27,605 nt of DNA from Alectoria sarmentosa. Taxonomy: Eukaryota; Ascomycota; Lecanoromycetes; Lecanorales; Parmeliaceae. The first letter of the stretch is position 1; each line of letters begins with the position of its first letter. The notes under the pieces were generated by a model, which saw nothing but the letters and a program-made list of their open reading frames with translations, searched no databases and was not told the origin of the DNA. The position numbers and the translations under genes were made by a program. The stretch lies in NCBI GenBank assembly GCA_009733775.1, contig WOGZ01000400.1, forward strand, positions 1 to 27,605, in the 5' to 3' direction. Shown piece after piece: positions 1 through 10,056 of this stretch.

Positions 1-1
1 A

Positions 2-760
2 TTCGATATAAGCGTTAATCTTTTATCGATTAAAAAGCTTTTAAATATCGATATTAAAATCGTTTTTCATAAAAAAAGTTATGTTTTAATTCAAAATAAT
101 ATCATATTAATCGATACGCGAAATCGCGATTTATTCTTTTTGAACTTTTAAAAAGATAATAATGTTTTAATCGTTTATAATGTTTCTTCGAATTCGATTT
201 ATCAATTATAACATATTCGCATAAATTATTTAAATTAATAAAATCTTAATAAGTTTTTTAATATTATTATAAATATGGATTTTTTTAAAGATATTATCGA
301 GAAATATATTTGCGAATGTTATATAATAAATTATTAAAAAATTGTTTTTTATAATTCGTTTATAACGCTCGATATTTTATCGAACGAATTTATTTATAAT
401 AAGTTTATTAAATTTTTGATTTTTATTGATTTTAATAATTATAAATATTTTATAATGTTCAAAAATGATTTTATTTATTATTTTAAGATTTATTATATTT
501 ATTATAAAAGCGAGATCTTCGTTATGTTTTTGCGTTTTAAAATTTATTTAAAATTTCGCGATTATTGAATTAATCGTATTCATTTTAATAATGAAAATGA
601 ATATATTAATAAAATCTTTTTTGAATGTCTCGCTCAAACGAATATTAAATAAAAACTTATTATTATAAACAATTTCGAAATGAATAAAATCGTCGAGCGA
701 TTTAATTAAATTTTAATAAATAAAATTCATTTAATTTTATTAAATTTCAATTTTAACAAA
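2..760 (+). pseudogene. A1 copia protease C-terminus and integrase remnant
   Basis: One frame starting at base 2 reads through the copia pre-integrase region. The first stretch contains NLLSIKKLLN, like the conserved segment that follows the copia protease. A zinc-binding-like QL*HIRINYLNQQ-type segment begins at 203, where the stop replaces a Trp codon, and a CECYI segment follows near 310. The integrase core shows its first Asp in IDFNNYKYF (428-430). The second catalytic Asp is Asn in HFNNENEY (587-589), a G-to-A change. The Glu survives in VERFN (695-697). Integrase would insert the cDNA into host DNA; here it is inactivated by stops and by loss of the second Asp. The assignment rests on motif order and spacing. 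Confidence 0.85.
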
Positions 761-2600
761 TTTTTTTAATTTAAAATAATGATTATAATTAATTATTTAA
801 CGATGCGTTTTTTTAATATTAAAATCATCGTTATATTTTTCGAAATCTTTTATTATCGCAAATTTTATTTTTATTTTTAAATTATAAATTTCATTATTTA
901 CGCTTTAAAGCGAATTCAAAAAAAATTTATGAATAAAAATGAGAAATGTATTTTTTTAAATTACGAAAACGAATTCATTTTTCATTTTTATAATTTAATC
1001 AAAAAGAAAACTATTCGCGTTAACGATATACATTTCGTCGAAAAATGTTTATATTTTGTGAATTTCGAAGAGAAAATTAAGATTCATAAGTTTTTAAATA
1101 AACGTTAACGTCTTTTCGTATTAATATTCGTTATAAAAAAGACATTGAATAAACAATGTATCATTATATTATCAAACGTTAAATTTATAATTTTGATTAA
1201 ATCGAATCGATTATCGTTAACGAATATTTCATCGTTAATTGTTAATCGTTTTCAAAGATCTTATTTTATCGTTATTGCAATGCGTATATTTATAACATTT
1301 ATTAAATTTATTGCATTAATTATTAAATTTATTATTATTATTTTTTCGTTAATATTTTCGAAATTTGTTAAAATGAGAATTGTGCGAAAACATTTTAAAT
1401 ATAAAAATATTTAAAAAATATTTAATAATCATAAAAATTTCATTATTTCGAATCTTTATGATTTATCATTTAATTTTTTAACGAAAACTTTCGTTATTTT
1501 TATTTTTTTTACGAATTATATTAATAAATTTAACATTTTCGAATTTATAATTTATGAATAAACGATCTTTAACAATTTAATTCGTATAAATTAAAAGATT
1601 AATATGCGAAATGAATATAAATTTTTTATAAATAATAATATTTGATATCTTATTCAAACGTTTTTAAGAATTCATATTTTAAAAAATCGTTAAATTTATA
1701 TCGTGAAACGAGGTTTTAAAAAAAAATTATTCGTTATAAAATATATTGAATTATTCGAAAATTCGAATAATAAAAGAATCGTAATTATTATAACATTTTC
1801 GCGTTAATGATAAAGTTTATAAATTATAAAACGATTTTTGCGTTTACGACGATTATGAATTAAAATGTAAAATAAATAAACGTCAAAATCGTTTTTTTTT
1901 ATAACGATGTTTAAAAAAACATTTATATATAATAATTTGAAGACTTTAATAAAAATAATATCAAAATTTATAAATTAAATAAAATCTTTTATAATTTGAA
2001 ATAATTTTTCAAAATTTGATATTAACATTTCTCGATTTATATAAAAAAATTCGATTTTAATTTCATCGAATCGAACAATAATGTGTTTATAAATCTCAAA
2101 AAAAAATCATTATAACGCTTTACGTCGATAATGTTTTGATTATAAATCGCAATAAAATCGTTATTAAACGAATCAAAAATATTTTAAACGTTAAATTTCA
2201 TATATCAAATTTAAGATTATGCGTTTTTTATTTAAATATGATCGTTAAAAGAAATCGTTATAATAAAATTATTCGTTTAAAATAAAAAACATATATTATA
2301 CGTTTTCTCAATCATTTCAAATATTAAAATCTCATTTTTATTAATACATTATTCGAAATCAATCGCAAATTAACGCTTGTTAAAAAAAATTATGTGATTT
2401 TCAAAAAGTTTTATGAAAAATATTAATTCGTTATGAATTTTTTTATATACGTTATATTAAAAATTTATTTTGATATCGTTTATGTCGTTTTTTTGATTAA
2501 TTAATATTTAATTAATTTTATTTTAATACATTGAAATACGATTATTCGAATTTTTCGATATTTTAAAAATATAATGCATTACGAATTCGTATATAATTTT
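761..2600 (+). pseudogene. A1 integrase-RT linker and reverse transcriptase remnant
   Basis: Between integrase and RT an 89-codon stretch at 1145-1414 stays open in the sense direction. It probably derives from the Ser/Thr/Pro-rich linker typical of copia polyproteins, now rich in Ile, Phe and Leu. RT is recognised from LNKIFYNLK* at 1975-2004, the degenerate counterpart of the copia KSLYGLKQ block, and from the catalytic box TLYVDNVLI with YVDN at 2121-2132. The second Asp of YVDD is Asn because GAT became AAT after a T, while the first GAT follows a C and is intact. The two motifs lie in different frames; a run of nine A at 2098-2106 is the likely frameshift site. Confidence 0.85.
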
Positions 2601-3111
2601 TTTTTAAAGAATTTATTCGATTATATTGATTTTAATTGAATTAAAAATTTAATTCGAAAATTCATTTTTGATTATTTATTTAATTTAAATAATAACGTTA
2701 TTAATTAATCAAATAAACGTCAAATCATTATAATATTATTCATTTATAAAATAAAATATATTAATTAAACATAAATTATTAAAAAAATTATTTGATTGAA
2801 AAAACCTTTTTAATCAATTTTTACGATTTAACGATTCGAATTTCAAAGTTATCGTGATTTTTAAAAATAATCAAAACGCAATCGTTCTCGTAAAAAACGT
2901 TTAATTTCATATTCACCTTAAACACATTAATATCGCTTATTATTTTATACGCGAAAAAATCAATGATAATATTATGAATGTTTAATATATTTTCATTAAC
3001 AAATAAATAATTAATAACCTTATCAAGACTTTATGTTTCGATAAGTTTATTGTTTTTCACGATGTTCTTAAAATAAAAATAATTTTATATCATTTATTCA
3101 AGATTATTTAA
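2601..3111 (+). pseudogene. A1 copia RNase H remnant and end of pol
   Basis: The frame from 2833 shows the C-terminal copia RNase H signature. It has an NNQNAIVLVKN block, FHIHLKHINIAYYFIREK with the conserved His-Ile-(Asp)-Ile and FIREK, and ends in NNLIKTLCFDKF (about 3013-3048), the counterpart of the ADxLTKPL tail. The frame then closes at TAA 3109-3111. RNase H removes the RNA strand after minus-strand synthesis. In-frame TAA codons occur where CAA is expected, as at the codon before FHIHLK. The equivalent part of A2 is near 17480-17720 and of A3 near 23830-24040, both on the minus strand. Confidence 0.88.
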
Positions 3112-3483
3112 ATCATTATTTTAAAGAAAACGTTTAAATCGTTTGAATCGCCTCGTTATTATTATTTAACGCCCTTAATTTCAAAAAAACGATTTCATTA
3201 ATCCCCGTCTTTCGAATAATTAATCGAATAATCGATTAAAATCGAAATCATTCGCAAAACTTCAATATCAATTTTAACGTGTCAAAATTTCGTTATGTTA
3301 TTATTCTATCAAAAGCTGATTTATCGTTATTATAACTATATTCACAAACTTTTCGAACCTTTTTTCGAAACATTTATATTTATGTTCGATCCAAATTTGA
3401 AATTTATGACGCCATTCAAAAGATCGCTATCGTCGTCTTTTCGTTAATCGCCTTGAATATTCTCATCAAGGTCATTATACATA

Positions 3484-3545
3484 TGTCTTTTGAGATCACC
3501 ATGTCTATGCCCTTAAGATCACCATACCCATGCCCTTAAACGCTA
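3484..3545 (+). repeat. Short tandem repeat in the A1 tail (units of about 21-24 bp)
   Basis: The motif GATCACCATRYCYATGCCC followed by TTAA occurs twice back to back. Degenerate versions of the same unit (CTTAAGATCATTAT and relatives) occur at the equivalent places, about 16250-16310, 17030-17100 (reverse) and 23330-23410 (reverse). The minisatellite therefore belongs to the tail of the retrotransposon family, with copy-to-copy variation. Confidence 0.65.
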
Positions 3546-3798
3546 TTGCCGCCATCACCATAAACACCGCCGCTATACACCATCCGCATGCACACTATCA
3601 ATCACTATTGTCAAGTATCAATACCCTAAAACGACCCTTACGAGCCTTACAATCGATCGCATGCATATATGCATATGCATATACAATTCGAAATATTTCG
3701 TTCAATCGAAAAATTCATTTTCACATATATTCATCGATTATATATCGCTCGATTTTTGATATGCATCAAATAAACTAAAAATAAATTTGTCAAAAAAC

Positions 3799-3803
3799 GA
3801 TTT
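3799..3803. other. Target-site duplication of B1, left copy (GATTT)
   Basis: GATTT directly precedes the TG of the B1 LTR and is repeated directly after the CA of its other LTR at 11378-11382. Removing B1 and one GATTT restores an A1 tail that matches the uninterrupted B2 (about 16525-16560) and B1 (4325-4350) sequences. This confirms a 5-bp duplication, the usual size for copia. Confidence 0.93.
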
Positions 3804-3929
3804 TGTCAAAATATGAAGTAGAACACTTAATTGTATTGCTCTAAAAGTATTACGAAAAAAAGAGCGATCTATATACGGGCGCACTAATAGTGCACGTGAC
3901 ACCAAATCACGTGACCCGAAATTTCAACA
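3804..3929 (-). repeat. B1 3' LTR
   Basis: Read on the minus strand it begins TGTTGAAATTTCGGG and ends ATATTTTGACA. It carries CACGTG boxes (one in GTGCACGTGAC, one in TCACGTGAC) and a palindrome GCACTA-A-TAGTGC that can form a hairpin. It is compact for a copia LTR and much less degraded than the element interior. Confidence 0.93.
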
Positions 3930-3938
3930 CTTCTCTTC
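3930..3938 (-). promoter_or_regulatory. B1 polypurine tract
   Basis: Minus-strand GAAGAGAAG lies immediately upstream of the TG of the 3' LTR, the expected place for the primer of plus-strand DNA synthesis. The equivalent tracts are AAAGAAGAG in A1 (11804-11812) and GAAGGAGAG in A3 (22613-22621). Confidence 0.85.
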
Positions 3939-5030
3939 GCTCGCATCTTTCTAGATCTGAATTCCGAATTATAAAAATGAAAATCAACGTCGAATAACAA
4001 AAGTGAACCGTAACGCCGGATTATAACTGTGAAAATTAATGTCGAATAACACAAATGAATTATAACGCCGAATTATAACTGTGAAAATTAACGCCGAATA
4101 ACAAAAGTAAACCGTAACGTCGAATTATAAATGTGAAATCATTTCATATTTTCTTATCACCCCTTATAATCCCTAAAACATTCAAATTTCAAAACACGAA
4201 ATTCGAAACTCGCGATATTCAAAACCGAATAAAAACAATAAAAATCCGAAAAAAATCGAAATCTAAAAACGATTATGTTCTTTTAAACATATCCGCCACG
4301 ATGATACATAAAAAAATTCCACTTTTTGACGAAAAACCGTTTTCTGACAAATTTATTTACAAATCACTTAATACACACCAAAAATCGAGCGACACATAAT
4401 CGATAAATATATGTGAGAATAAATTTTCCGATTGAACGAAATGTTTCGAACTGCATATACATGCATGCGATCGATCATAAGACTTACGAAAGCCGTTTTA
4501 GAATATTGATGCTTGATAATAATGATTGATAAAATACATATAAATTTCGATCGATACATTGCGATGATAATGATAACGCCTAAAAGCATAAATATGATAA
4601 TTGTGATAACGCTTAAAAGCACTTAAAAGCACTTAAACGTTATGTTGTTGAAAAATTCTCATAAATAATTAAACAAATTTGACGATAACGATCTTTTAAA
4701 TAACGACATTATTTCCAAATTTGAATCGCACGTAAATATAAATTTTTTAAATAAATATTCACAAAATTTATGATTATAAATGCAATAGCGACAAATTAAC
4801 TTTAAATTGAATTTTGATAAATAAGAGTTTATCGTAAAAGACGTTAAAGCTAATAATTGAGATTTTACGAATAAACTCGATCGATTATTCGAAATGTGAA
4901 AATCAATGAAATCGCTTCTCTGACGATTAAATAATAACATTAAATTAATTTCACGAATGATAATTGTTTTTTTAAAGTTGAATAATGATTACTCTTTTAT
5001 AATTATAATAACAATTCCCTTAAAATTAAC
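3939..5030 (-). other. B1 long 3' noncoding region
   Basis: About 1.1 kb separates the RNase H end from the 3' LTR, much more than is usual in copia elements. On the minus strand it holds, in order, a block homologous to the A tails (4940 to 4335), a block with an antisense open frame (4133-4399, plus strand, 88 codons), and the 52-bp repeats. The antisense frame has relatives at the same place in A1, B2 and A3, but two of these are broken, so it is not called as a gene. Confidence 0.8.
3960..4140 (-). repeat. Tandem repeat of about 52 bp, roughly three copies, in the B1 tail
   Basis: Units contain GCCGAATTATAACTGTG, AAAATTAACG and CGAATAAC in order, recurring near 3966, 4016, 4064 and 4118 with point differences. 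Shorter or partial versions with CGCCGAATAA lie at the equivalent position in A3 (22650-22715) and as the reverse complement in A1 (11705-11790). Unit number therefore varies between copies. Confidence 0.75.
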
Positions 5031-5560
5031 GCGAAAAATCATTTATGAACGATATTTCAATTCGATTAATTAGCGAAATCTCTCAAATTTATCCTTAAAG
5101 AGAACTTTGATAAAATTATCGACTATTTATTAATCGATAAAAACATATTTTAAAACGACATTTTCGACGATGACTTATTTTCATATATAATAATATTAAA
5201 TATCAATATATTTAATATAAACATGAAATTAAAAGTTTTTGATCAACGTCATAACGTCTTAATTATCGCAATAAATTATCATTATTTAAAAACATTTAAC
5301 GTTTAAATTGAATTAATTAAAAAATCCGCGCAATTAAACCGCCTTTTTAATAATCTAAATTTAATCAATATATTCAATTTCATAAATTAAAAATGTTATT
5401 ATAAATTGTCGTTTGAAAAATTAATTAATTATCACATTATTTATATTAAAAACGTATTTAAAAATGAAACGTCGAATATCTTGATCGCTTATTCAATTAA
5501 CGTTAATATAATTTACGAAAGATTTAAAATCGCCCCGAAACACAAATTATCAATTTTTTA
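5031..5560 (-). pseudogene. B1 copia RNase H remnant
   Basis: Minus-strand translation near 5270-5080 gives a degraded C-terminal RNase H. A FNIIIYENK segment corresponds to the copia YHFIREK block. It is followed by FLSINK*SIILSKFSLRINL, corresponding to the VPT-ADILTKAL-K--F tail. It differs in sequence from the A-family tail (IKTLCFDKF) and resembles the plus-strand remnant in B2 (LSINKSLIILSKFFIKTN, near 15610-15680). That similarity is the main reason for separating families A and B. Many stops make it non-functional. Confidence 0.78.
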
Positions 5561-6795
5561 TATGATTAAAATATCGAAAAATGCGCTTAATTGCGTTTTA
5601 ATAAAAAACATCAAAATTCGAATCGTATTAAAAAATCATTAAAATTGCGAAAACGATATTCGAGCGCGTATTTAACATCATATACATAAAAAAGCCGACA
5701 ACAAATTGATAAACGTGATAAAATTCTTTAATAATCACGAAGTCATCTTCGACAACATAAGATTTATCATTAATAATAAAAATTGAAATGATCGCGGATT
5801 CAATTATATCATAATCGATAAAAAAAATTTCGATATAAATTATTTATTTAAAACGTAAAATGCGATTAATACGATTCTTTATAATCGTCATATCGAGATA
5901 ATAAATATATAAATTCAAATCAATCATCTCAAACTTCTCATAAAACTTATTTTTAATCGTTTAAATGTCGACTTTATCAAAACCCGTGAACAAAATATCG
6001 TTTACATAAATAACGACGATGATAATATCATTAATAAACATCGAAAAATCAATAATGATAAATTCGAAATTTAATTTTTTAAAATACATAATGAGGGTAT
6101 TATATCAAACTCTAAAAAATTATTTTAAATCATATAACGTTTTCATAAACTTATAAACCTTATTTTCTTTGTTTTTGATTTCAAATCTCATAAATTATAT
6201 CACATAAATTATTTTTTCAACATCGTCGTATAAAAAAACGATTTTGACGTTCATTTATTCAAGCTCTTAATTCAAAATTATTATAAAAACGAAAATGATT
6301 TTATAATTCATGAATTTAATTATTAAAACGAAAATTTCGTTGAAATCGATTTCTTCTCATTATTCAAAATCATGAATCATTTAATAAATTTTATATTGTA
6401 CGATCTCGTCGATAAAATCTCTTTTGACTTTATAAATTCATTTATTTTTTAAAACACGCGCATTTAAAAATAAATTCATCAAAATTCAAATATTATTAAT
6501 AATAAAAAAATCAATTTCGTTTTATATGATCATTTATCAATGCATTTTGCGATAAAATTTCATTATAACCTTTTTAAAATTTCGAGACTTATAAAATTCA
6601 ATAAAAACGACTTTTATCAACAAAACGAAAAAATTCAAAATGAGATTTCGATATAATTTTATGATTTCGAACGATTTCATAATAAAAGCAAATCCGAAAA
6701 CTTTATTAATCATAAAACGAATAATAAATTTGATCGTCGATATGAATAAAGATAAAAAAGTTACAATATTATCATTAAACGTATCAAACAATCAT
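5561..6795 (-). pseudogene. B1 reverse transcriptase remnant
   Basis: The minus strand carries the RT catalytic box VIYVNDILFTGFDKVD; YVND lies at 5997-6008. This is the copia YVDD box with the first Asp changed to Asn, while the second GAT, preceded by C, is intact. An 84-codon sense frame (6537-6791) covers the end of the low-complexity linker and the start of RT, including an EFYKSRNFKKVIMKFYRK segment that fits the usual RT entry block. RT would copy element RNA into cDNA in the cytoplasmic particle. Stops and the lost Asp inactivate it. Confidence 0.88.
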
Positions 6796-7320
6796 TTTAT
6801 TATAAATTTCAAATCAAATACGTTTAAAACGATTACGACTTTTAACGAAATCCTTTTTAAAATTAAAATGAAATTAAACAAATCATTAACCTTTTTTTCA
6901 ATAATTGCATATCTCTTTTGACGCTTCTTTTTTAAAATTATAAAAAAAAAAAAAAAATTTAAATTTTAATGCTCGATGTTCTCAATGAGTTTACGTTTAT
7001 TATAATAAACATTAATTTATTTCTCGACGATAACGATGTTTAATTCGAAAAAAATAAATTTAAAAAAAACGTTATCGATTCAATTAACATTAAAAATAAC
7101 GATTATCTCATCGTTGTTTAAAAGCATATAATAATTTTTATTTTGATATTTTAAAAAACGTCCTTTAACGACGTGATCTTAATATTTCTTTTAATTAATA
7201 TTATGAAAAACAATTTGATAATAATCAATTTAATTAATAATGCGTAAATGAGATATATTAAAAAAAAAATTAATATTAATTTCGAATAAAATAACGTCAT
7301 AATCGATAACGAATTGAATG
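6796..7320 (-). other. B1 region between integrase core and RT
   Basis: In a copia polyprotein this stretch would hold the integrase C-terminal part and the variable linker. I find no motif in it beyond AT-rich degenerate sequence and a run of 14 or more A near 6943-6956. Confidence 0.5.
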
Positions 7321-8000
7321 TTGCGAAAAATATTAATCGCTTGAACGAATTTTATTCAATATTTTTAAAACAATTTGCTTTTTTTAAATATAACATTTAC
7401 TTTACATTGAATAATAACGTTTAAACGTTCAAATTTGTTATTCATTTAAAAATTATCAAACACGATGTTTTTTTAAATAATATTCTTAGATAATCGAAAA
7501 ACTTTTATTTAATAATTATCGAATTCAATGTCGCAATCAATGCGAAAACGAATATATCGATTATCGTCGTGTTTTAAATCATTAAAAAACATTTTAAACG
7601 CGATAAAAATTATTAAATTAAATTTATTAAATAACAAATAAACGTCAAATCAAAGAATTTTATCGTCAAAAAAAATTATTTATTCAAAATCATTTCAAGA
7701 AGTATCGAATAAATCTTAAAAATCGTTATAAATTAAATCGTTTTGTCACCTTTCAAAAATAATGTGTCATTTATATAATTTCATTTTTATATTAATCATA
7801 AAACATGATTCGCAAACATCGTCGAAAAATGAAATGAAAAAATTCATTTCAACGCACATTTTGATCAATTTCTTAAAATTTTAAACGTTCAAATGATCAT
7901 AATGTGCGTATCACATACGAAAAATTACTTTATCAATTTAAAACTTCGATAAAAATTTTCAAAATTTTTAATTATCAAAAATAAACTTAATTAAAAATTC
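7321..8000 (-). pseudogene. B1 copia integrase remnant
   Basis: The minus strand from about 7910 reads YAHYDHLNVQNFKKLIKM, the counterpart of the copia HxRxGHLN-x-LxxL zinc-binding entry. It is followed about 30 residues later by CESC (near 7803-7814), the Cys pair of the same HHCC domain. Further on, FNDFQDLFD-type sequence with Gln or Trp codons turned into stops leads into the core. Order and spacing match copia integrase. The catalytic triad could not be placed with certainty. Confidence 0.82.
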
Positions 8001-8420
8001 ATTATAAACGAAGATTTTTTTATTGACGATTATTAAAATTAAAAAAGTTTCTCTTCAAATATCGAGCGTATAAAAACGATTTTGAATACGTTTAAAAAAG
8101 AAACGTTATTTTTCGACGACAATATCGTCGAAAACAAAAATCAAAAAAAAAAATTATTTTTTCAATTATTCTTTAAAAATAAAATTGAAATCGCAATCAA
8201 ACACGAATCAAACGTCTCGAAAAATTAAAATGCGTTTAACATCATTCACTTTATATTTAAATTCGATATTTTCGAAATCGATAATTATACGATTATCAAC
8301 AAAATCATTCATAAAATATAAAAATTAAAAAAATTTAAAGATCTTAAAAATCGAAAAAATATAAATCATATGTTAAATGTATACATAATTTCAAAATCAA
8401 AGAAAAAACATTATTATTAT
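8001..8420 (-). pseudogene. B1 aspartic protease region, degraded
   Basis: Between the gag tail and integrase, the minus strand reads a partly open frame (DFVDNRIIIDFENIEFKYK and VKRILIFRDV, about 8310-8200). This suits the copia protease by position. The DS/TG catalytic box itself cannot be recognised, so the assignment is mainly positional. Confidence 0.5.
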
Positions 8421-9765
8421 AATGAATAAAGCGATAACTTACGCTTTATTAACAACTTTAAATTTAATAATTTTATAAATCTTTTTATTCAAAACGTTAA
8501 AATTTATAATAAGTTCGAAAATCAATTTAAAAGCGACGAAAACAATAAAAATAATAAAAACGATAAAATTAATATGAACGATGAAATAACGAGCGATTTT
8601 TGATTAAATAATTATCATAATTGCGTCAACATTATCAAATTATTTCTTTAATTTTTCAATTAATTTAAATTCGAAATTTTCTTCTTCTCGATCACGTTTT
8701 TCACAATTTTCATAATCATAATCATCACGATTATCACGATTATCGCGACCTTCGCGATCTTCTTTATTTGTATCATTTTCATTTAAACGCTTATTGCGTG
8801 CATCGCATTCATTAATATCGTATTAATTTTTTTTATAATAAATATAATATTTACAAATTTGAATATAAATGCGAAAATTATTAAAATTTGCGTTCATTTA
8901 AATGTGATGCTCGACGACATCTTCAATGATAATAAAAATAAACACGAATTATTAAATATATTTAAAAAAATCGTCAATAATGATAACGAGCGTATACGTT
9001 TTCGAAATGAAATCGAATAAATTGATAACGATATTGAGAAATCGAATTATCGCATAATTTAACGTTTATTTGATTTTACGATTTTTATTATAAATGTCAT
9101 AAATTTGAATATAATTCTCGCGATAAACATTATATTAAAAATTCAATCTTTTATAAAAATAATAAATTTTTCAATTTTTATCGAAAAGAAAAACCGCTCG
9201 ATCGAATTGATTTTTGAATTTTCGAATAACGTTTATAAAAATATTAATATATTTTTACGATTTATTTTCGCAAATAATCAAAATGAGAAATTTTAATTTA
9301 AAAATATTAAAATTGAAAATATTAAAATTTCGAGATTTATATTCTTCGAACTTTTTTTAAACATCAAAAATATTAATATAATATTTGATTTTATTTCGAG
9401 AATTATTTTCGTAATGAATTTTCATTATTATACAAATTTTATTATGCGTTTTGATTTAAATTGAAACGTTTATTTTAATAATAATAAATTTTATTTTGAC
9501 GATTAAACGATTATTCGAAACGTTTTTTATTTTAATAATAAAACTTTCGATAAATATAATTATATCGACTTCGATTTAATGTCATAATTTAATCAAATTC
9601 AAAAAAATTTGCATTTAACGTTTTCATTTAATATAATTAATAATTTTTATAAACATTTTAATCTTTTCAAATTGATTCAAAAAAATCGAAAACTTAATTT
9701 TAAAATGTTTAAATATGATGTTTAAAAAAAATTAATTTGAATTTCAAGATTTAAAAACTTTTGAA

Positions 9766-9801
9766 ATTTAAATTTGAATTTAAATTTGAATTTGAATTTG
9801 C
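9766..9801. repeat. Microsatellite, AAATTT/GAATTT hexamers
   Basis: About six alternating units of AAATTT and GAATTT lie inside the B1 gag remnant. On the minus strand this reads as alternating Lys-Phe codons. Confidence 0.75.
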
Positions 9802-10023
9802 GCTTATGTTTGTGCTCGAAAAAATAATTTATAATAAAATAAAATTTGAAAATAATGAGACTTATATAATAAAGTTTTTAAAAATAATTAAAATAAACGA
9901 CGTTAAAAAAATAAAGCGCATTTTAAAATCGAATTTTTTTTTATTAATAATAAATTTTAATAATGATTCGAAAATTAATTATTTCGAAATGAGAATAAAA
10001 TTAACGTAAAAGTTTAAAACAAA

Positions 10024-10056
10024 ATCGTTATCGTTATTGTTATCGTTATCGTTATT
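10024..10056. repeat. Microsatellite, TTATCG hexamers
   Basis: About five units of CGTTAT with one CGTTATTG variant. On the minus strand it reads as an Asn/Asp-rich run, probably from the gag N-terminal region. Confidence 0.75.

Larger units (their letters stand above)
1..3803 (+). mobile_element. Copia retrotransposon A1, left part (5' end outside window)
   Basis: Ty1/copia LTR retrotransposon in sense orientation, entering the window inside the protease/integrase junction. The domain order protease end, integrase, RT, RNase H, noncoding tail is the copia order (integrase before RT). The element is cut at 3803 by insertion of B1 and resumes at 11378, ending in its own 3' LTR at 11813-11925. 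Its reverse complement is clearly repeated at about 17440-20550 (A2) and 23790-26870 (A3). All reading frames are broken by TAA/TAG/TGA, and the reading frame changes between integrase, RT and RNase H, so it is dead. The gag, PBS and 5' LTR should lie left of position 1. Confidence 0.9.
3112..3803 (+). other. A1 3' noncoding tail, proximal part
   Basis: This is the non-coding stretch between the RNase H stop and the B1 insertion. It is homologous, inverted, to 4335-4940 (B1 tail), about 16979-17390 (A2) and 23040-23710 (A3), and direct to 15830-16560 (B2). Part of it (about 3420-3680) is much less degraded than the coding region and strongly C-rich: positions 3541-3600 hold 25 C and 7 G. An 82-codon ORF at 3530-3778 lies here, but it has no matching open frame in the other copies and is not called. 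Confidence 0.75.
3270..4940. repeat. Large inverted repeat made by tail-to-tail A1 and B1
   Basis: The left arm, about 3270-3803, is the tail of A1. The right arm, about 4335-4940, is the homologous tail of B1 read on the opposite strand. The spacer holds the B1 LTR and the distal tail of B1. Examples of paired segments are the ATTCGAAATATTTCG region near 3688 with its reverse complement near 4440, and AAATTTGTC near 3785 with GACAAATTT near 4347. I read it as a by-product of nested insertion, not as a foldback transposon. Confidence 0.75.

Noticed and set aside
3530..3778. 82-codon plus-strand ORF in a C-rich segment
   Set aside because: It lies in the noncoding tail of A1, is not open in the homologous tails, and has a composition explained by poor mutation of one strand.
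4659..4940. 93-codon minus-strand ORF
   Set aside because: It lies in the shared noncoding tail downstream of B1 RNase H; homologous segments in A2 and A3 are not open.
3270..4940. Foldback transposon or large MITE with 550-bp inverted arms
   Set aside because: The arms are explained by the tails of A1 and B1 in opposite orientation; LTR, PPT and TSD positions fit nested copia elements.
6640..6921. 93-codon plus-strand ORF
   Set aside because: Antisense to the B1 RT entry and linker, which reads sensibly on the minus strand.
8700..8770. CRISPR-like short direct repeats
   Set aside because: ATCACGATT units are contiguous with no spacers and encode an RDN repeat in gag.
9761..10009. 82-codon plus-strand ORF
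   Set aside because: Antisense to B1 gag and starting in a hexanucleotide microsatellite.
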